Origin: Myxococcaceae bacterium
Lineage (GTDB): Bacteria > Myxococcota > Myxococcia > Myxococcales > Myxococcaceae
Assembly (NCBI GenBank): GCA_018262385.1
Contig: JAGSPQ010000140.1
Span: forward strand, 1-8,576
Direction: 5' to 3'
DNA: 8,576 nucleotides
Of the stretch, positions 5,647 through 8,576 are shown piece by piece. A program made the position numbers and the translations under genes. The stretch's first letter is position 1. Each line of letters starts with the position of its first letter. The notes below the pieces were generated by a model. That model worked only from the letters and a program-made list of their open reading frames with translations, was not told the DNA's origin and ran no database searches.

Positions 5647-7398
5647 GCCGACGAGCGCGAGCGCCCCGGTGCCGGTGAGCTCGAACCGTTCACCGGCGTT
5701 GAGCACCTGGTGGCTCAGCACCGCCCCGGTGAGCGGGTCGATCACGTCGAACGCCACGTCGCGGCGGGGCTCGGCGAAGACCCGGCCCTTGATCCCAATC
5801 GGCAAGACGAAGAAGGCGTTGCCCTTCACCCCCCCGTACGCGCGGACCACGCCGCTGGAGGCGCTCCCCCCGAGGTCGGGCCACATCAGGTCCGGCCGCA
5901 GCGTCCCGTTGGCCTCACCGGCGAAGAAGCGAAACGGGCTGTCGGCCCAGTGGGCGTTCTTCCTCGTCCAGGAGGCCAGATCGCCCGGGACGAACTGGCG
6001 GATCGCCTTGAAGGTGCCCAGCCCCGGAGCCGCGGCGAGCTCCAGATCCCCCCGGATTCCTGCCCGCGGGTGGAACACGTAGAACGGAAGGTTGGAGACG
6101 AAGGTGGTGATCGCGGCGGCGTTGAGGCGCTGGGGATCCTCGACGGCGGCCACCGACGAGCCGGGGCCGATCGGCTCGTTGTTGCTGCCGACGACGACGC
6201 CGCAGTACTCGTGCTCCCACGGCTGGCGCACCGGCCGCCAGGCGCCCTCGGTCTTCGAGGTGTCGCGATCGAAGTGAATCGTCGCCACGTCGGCGATCCC
6301 GCCCGCGTAGAGCTCCTGCACCGCCGCGCAGTCGTGCCCATCGGGCGCGGAGGCGGCGACGAGGATGTCGGTGCGGGCGTTGAGGTACGAGGTGAGCGAG
6401 CGCAGCTCGGCCACTCCCGCGCTGCCGCCAAAGCCGTTCTGCCAGGCCTCGTTGGCGATCTCGAAGAGGATGATCTTGTGCTCGCGCCCGGCGGAGAGCG
6501 CGACGAAGGTGTCGAGCAGCTTCACCCGATCGGCGGCGGCGGGGATGTTCTTCTGCCCGTCGGCGATCAGCGTCCACTGCACCCGCAGGCCGTAGGTGTC
6601 GTAGGCGAGGTCGGTCACCCCCTTGATCACCGCCGGGTAGTCGGCCCACCGCCAGTCGATCTCGCGCCCGTCCCAATAGTCGGGGCCGTTGACGTCGCCC
6701 ACGGTGCCGAACGCGCGGAAGTAGTCGAAGCCGTTGGCGCGCAGGGCGGCGAGCGCGGCCTCGAGCTTCGGGCGGTCGTATTTGTAGGCCCAGGCGGCCC
6801 AGAACAGGCTCGCTCCCACCGCGTTGAACTTCCCCTCGTCGTCTTCGAGCGAGTGGCCGCTGAGCTTCACCCGGCCCTTGCGGGCGACCGGCTGCGGGCA
6901 GGTGACGGTGACGGTGGTCTGCGCGACCTCGCCGAACCACTCCTGCAGTTCCTGGAGCATCCGCCAGTCGGTGAGGTACGCCCCCGCCTTCGCCGGCGCG
7001 AGCAGCTCGACCTCGAAGACGTGCTGCGCGCCCGGCGGCACGAGGTCGGCGTCCGAGAGGTCGGCCCGGCCGCCTCCGGTGTAGAGCGCGTCGCTGTCGT
7101 CCACCGTGCCCAGCCGGAAGGAGGCCGCCTTCGTCCACGGCTCGGTGCCGGTGTTGGTGACCGTCACCCGCGCCACCACCCGATCGCCGCACTTCAGCGT
7201 TGCCGGAAAGTCGAGCGACACCGCTGCGTCGAGGCGCTTGCGGACCACCCCTGCGTCGGGGGGCGCGCCCGCGTCGGCGGCCGGGCCGGCGTCGCCCGCA
7301 TCGGGCACTCCCGGCGCCGGGGGAATCGAGGTCGAAGGTCCACAGGCCACCAGGGCCAGGGCCAGGGCCAGGGCCACCCACGTCACGGTGCGCTTCAT
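5635..7398 (-). CDS. Putative glycoside hydrolase (TIM-barrel type) lipoprotein with NBR1-like Ig domain
   Basis: A 587-residue predicted lipoprotein with LVAC lipobox (Cys19) and a Pro/DAG linker (about 20-50). Residues about 56-166 resemble the NBR1-type Ig domain: VTVTNTGTEPWTK, a LG strand, VPPGAQHVFEV, then APAKAGAYLTDWRM and FGE. From about 190 the sequence looks like a clan-A glycoside hydrolase: FNAVGASLFW opening strand, YFRAFGT strand, FEIANEAW with a candidate acid/base Glu317, and NNEPIGPGSSV with Glu408 as a candidate nucleophile. A C-terminal beta domain (about 500-587) follows. The likely role is hydrolysis of a polysaccharide outside the cell, with the Ig domain as spacer or binding module; the substrate and exact GH family cannot be told. 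The start is supported by AGGAGA (complement at 7405-7410), about 6 nt from the ATG. The DNA repeat in its signal peptide and the duplication of its 3' end are described separately. Confidence 0.85.
   Translation of the reverse strand: MKRTVTWVALALALALVACGPSTSIPPAPGVPDAGDAGPAADAGAPPDAGVVRKRLDAAVSLDFPATLKCGDRVVARVTVTNTGTEPWTKAASFRLGTVDDSDALYTGGGRADLSDADLVPPGAQHVFEVELLAPAKAGAYLTDWRMLQELQEWFGEVAQTTVTVTCPQPVARKGRVKLSGHSLEDDEGKFNAVGASLFWAAWAYKYDRPKLEAALAALRANGFDYFRAFGTVGDVNGPDYWDGREIDWRWADYPAVIKGVTDLAYDTYGLRVQWTLIADGQKNIPAAADRVKLLDTFVALSAGREHKIILFEIANEAWQNGFGGSAGVAELRSLTSYLNARTDILVAASAPDGHDCAAVQELYAGGIADVATIHFDRDTSKTEGAWRPVRQPWEHEYCGVVVGSNNEPIGPGSSVAAVEDPQRLNAAAITTFVSNLPFYVFHPRAGIRGDLELAAAPGLGTFKAIRQFVPGDLASWTRKNAHWADSPFRFFAGEANGTLRPDLMWPDLGGSASSGVVRAYGGVKGNAFFVLPIGIKGRVFAEPRRDVAFDVIDPLTGAVLSHQVLNAGERFELTGTGALALVGSFR
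7351..7374. repeat. Hexanucleotide microsatellite (four units) inside the hydrolase signal peptide
   Basis: CAGGGC is repeated four times without interruption on the + strand. Read on the coding strand this is (GCCCTG)4, encoding Ala-Leu four times as residues 9-16, which is the hydrophobic core directly before the LVAC lipobox. Each unit adds or removes two residues without a frameshift. Confidence 0.9.
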
Positions 7399-7533
7399 CC
7401 GACTTCTCCTGGAGCAGCGCCGTCCCCTTGACGATGCGGGCGCGTTCCCGGCGGGCGGTCTACATGATTTTGCCGTCAGACTGCAAATACATCTCGGCCT
7501 CGACGGGCCGTCCGCTGGGCTTTAATGGGCCCG
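7399..7533. promoter_or_regulatory. Divergent intergenic region with AT-richer island and possible -10 element
   Basis: This gap separates the - strand hydrolase gene from the + strand secreted-protein gene, so it should hold promoters for both. The ribosome site of the hydrolase gene is at 7405-7410. The block 7461-7494 is clearly more AT-rich than its surroundings and is the natural place for promoter elements. For the + strand, TTTAAT (7521-7526) is one base from the sigma-70 -10 consensus and lies seven bases before the ATG at 7534, with TCGACG (7500-7505, four of six matches to TTGACA) 15 bp upstream. No convincing -35/-10 pair was found for the - strand gene. Confidence 0.4.
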
Positions 7534-8226
7534 ATGCGGTCCCCGCTGCCAGTGACGTTGCTCGCCTCGCTGGTGCTTGGCTCCGCCGCGCACGCCGACT
7601 TGAAGGCGGTGCTGAAGAAGCTGGGCGACGACGCGCGCACCCGCGAGAGCAACGCGGCCTGCACCTACCGCGAGACCACCACCGTCGACGAGCTCGGCAA
7701 GGACAACCAGGTCCTCGGCACCGAGGTGCGGCTGTTCGAGGTCGAGGTGAAGGGCACCGAGGTCACCCGGCGCGACCTCGTCTCGGTGACGAAGTCGGGC
7801 GAGCCGCTGGCGGATCTGCTCGAGCAACCCAGAGACACGAAGGGCAAGAAGCCGGCGCGCAGCCCGCTGCATCCTGAAGCGCAGGCCGACTACCTCTTCG
7901 AGCTCAAAGACGGGCCGGGCCCGGACGAGCAGACGCTGACCCTCGAGCCGGTGAAGCCGAGCACCGAGCGGGTGCGCGGCGAAGCGGTGGTGGACGCGCG
8001 CACGCTGGCCTTGAAGGCGCTGCGGTTCTCGCCCTCGAAGACCCCGCTGCTGCTCAAGTCGTTCGCGATGCGCTTCGAGTTCGCCGACACCGCGTGCGGG
8101 CGGCAGCCGCGGGTGGTCGAGATCGAAGGCGAGGGAATCGCGGTCTTCATCGAGACGAAGTTCCGGACCAGGAGCGTGCTGGCCGGCCACGCGCGCGTCG
8201 CGCCGCCCGCGCCGAAGAAGAAGTGA
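7534..8226 (+). CDS. Secreted protein of unknown function
   Basis: From the ATG at 7534 this is a 230-residue protein with a typical signal peptide: MRSP, a hydrophobic core TLLASLVLG, and an AHA cleavage site before Asp22. An in-frame ATG at 7525 would add Met-Gly-Pro; I prefer 7534 because the basic n-region then starts the protein and because a -10-like TTTAAT overlaps the earlier ATG. Neither start has a Shine-Dalgarno sequence. The mature part is soluble and charged, with two Cys (43 and 188) that could form a disulfide, and beta-strand-like segments in the last third (RFEFADTACG, RVVEIEGEGIAVFIETKF). The order of elements (Cys-Thr-Tyr near the N-terminus, a VVDARTLALKALRFSPSK strand, then a long sheet) recalls periplasmic lipid- or lipoprotein-carrier-like proteins, but this is a weak impression. 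It ends in Pro-Ala-Pro-Lys-Lys-Lys. No catalytic motif is recognised. The next gene is 42 bp downstream on the same strand. Confidence 0.8.
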   Translation: MRSPLPVTLLASLVLGSAAHADLKAVLKKLGDDARTRESNAACTYRETTTVDELGKDNQVLGTEVRLFEVEVKGTEVTRRDLVSVTKSGEPLADLLEQPRDTKGKKPARSPLHPEAQADYLFELKDGPGPDEQTLTLEPVKPSTERVRGEAVVDARTLALKALRFSPSKTPLLLKSFAMRFEFADTACGRQPRVVEIEGEGIAVFIETKFRTRSVLAGHARVAPPAPKKK

Positions 8227-8268
8227 GCGCGGTTCGCGGAAGGCTCCAGCCGTGAGAAAGTCCGCGCC

Positions 8269-8576
8269 ATGAGCGACGGGGGAGCGGCAGTCATCGCCAA
8301 GGGCGTCGAAGGCGCGATCGCGCTGACGAAGTTCAAGGTCGGGCGGGTGGTGCTGTGGGCGGGCGCGGCGTGGATGACGCTGACGGCGGTCACCGCGAAA
8401 GCCGGGGATCGCGGGCTGTGGTTCTTCATCGCGATTGGGGTCGCGCTGATCGCGCTGGTCGGTGGCTTTCTCGCCGAGCGAAGGAAGCGCGCAGAGCGGG
8501 CGGCCCTGAAGACCGCGCTGATGTTGATCGGCTTCACGCTGCTGTCGCTGTTCGGCGCGCTGTGGGTGGTCTTCCG
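8269..8576 (+). CDS. Small inner-membrane protein of unknown function, 3'-truncated by the window
   Basis: An open frame starts at ATG 8269 and runs off the window, giving 102 residues so far. The N-terminal 24 residues are soluble (MSDGGAAVIAKGVEG..), then three hydrophobic segments fit membrane helices at about 25-41 (VGRVVLWAGAAWMTLTAV), 50-68 (LWFFIAIGVALIALVGGF) and 81-102 (KTALMLIGFTLLSLFGALWV). A basic cluster ERRKRAERAALK lies between helices 2 and 3 and by the positive-inside rule should face the cytoplasm, which places the N-terminus outside if only these helices are present. A purine stretch GAGAAAG (8254-8260) is a weak ribosome site. No family is recognised. It follows the secreted-protein gene by 42 bp and may share its transcript. 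Confidence 0.72.
   Translation, partial: MSDGGAAVIAKGVEGAIALTKFKVGRVVLWAGAAWMTLTAVTAKAGDRGLWFFIAIGVALIALVGGFLAERRKRAERAALKTALMLIGFTLLSLFGALWVVF

Noticed and set aside
5260..7431. Long open frame on the + strand (723 codons)
   Set aside because: It spans the linker of one - strand lipoprotein, the intergenic repeat and the whole hydrolase gene. Its composition is again Arg/Gly/Val/His-biased without motifs, so it is an antisense shadow.
7476..7510. Possible sigma-54 promoter for the - strand hydrolase gene (GG followed by TTGCA)
   Set aside because: The distance between the GG and GC elements is about 13 bp instead of the required 10, and no good sigma-70 pair was found either.
8227..8267. 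Inverted repeat GCGCGG/CCGCGC between the last two + strand genes
   Set aside because: The loop is about 29 nt, the stem only 6 bp, there is no T-run, and the second arm lies immediately before the downstream ATG. Chance is likely in such GC-rich sequence.

Overview
The window is GC-rich, densely coding DNA that looks like a chromosomal segment of a myxobacterium (Myxococcota). The main clue is the C-terminus of the first gene: a Cys-x-Cys motif, a short hydrophobic helix and a terminal Arg cluster, which matches the MYXO-CTERM surface-sorting signal. Lipoproteins with long Asp-Ala-Gly linkers after the lipobox, typical of this phylum, support the assignment. I see no tRNA, rRNA, CRISPR array, transposase or phage gene.

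Layout: (1) Positions 1-4053, + strand: the 3' end of a surface protein with Ig-like putative-binding (He_PIG-type) repeats and a MYXO-CTERM tail; a lipoprotein of the endonuclease/exonuclease/phosphatase (EEP) superfamily; and a lipid-anchored prolyl-oligopeptidase-family (S9) serine peptidase. (2) Positions 4057-7398, - strand: a glycoside-hydrolase-like lipoprotein with an NBR1-type Ig domain is upstream, followed by a lipoprotein with 13 DAG triplets and a Cys-containing, probably beta-rich domain. The 135-bp gap between them is a tandem duplication of about 67 bp that includes the 3' end of the hydrolase gene. (3) Positions 7525-8576, + strand: a small secreted protein of unknown function, possibly read from a leaderless transcript, and the start of a small inner-membrane protein that runs off the window.

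Six of the seven proteins are predicted to be exported, surface-anchored or lipid-anchored, and the seventh is an integral membrane protein. The content (protease, glycoside hydrolase, phosphoesterase-like fold, adhesive Ig repeats) fits the envelope and extracellular degradative repertoire of a predatory or saprophytic soil bacterium. Nothing in the sequence shows that the genes form one pathway. The strand switches argue for at least three transcription units.

I found no clear new multi-gene system. The points most worth a second look are an EEP domain lacking the N-terminal strand with its metal-site Asn, a 67-bp tandem duplication with a strong hairpin between two lipoprotein genes, in-frame DNA repeats (6-bp and 15-bp) in a signal peptide and a surface linker, a non-canonical S1 pocket in the S9 peptidase, and a possible leaderless promoter. 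Similarities to families come from motif recognition by eye; no database search was run.
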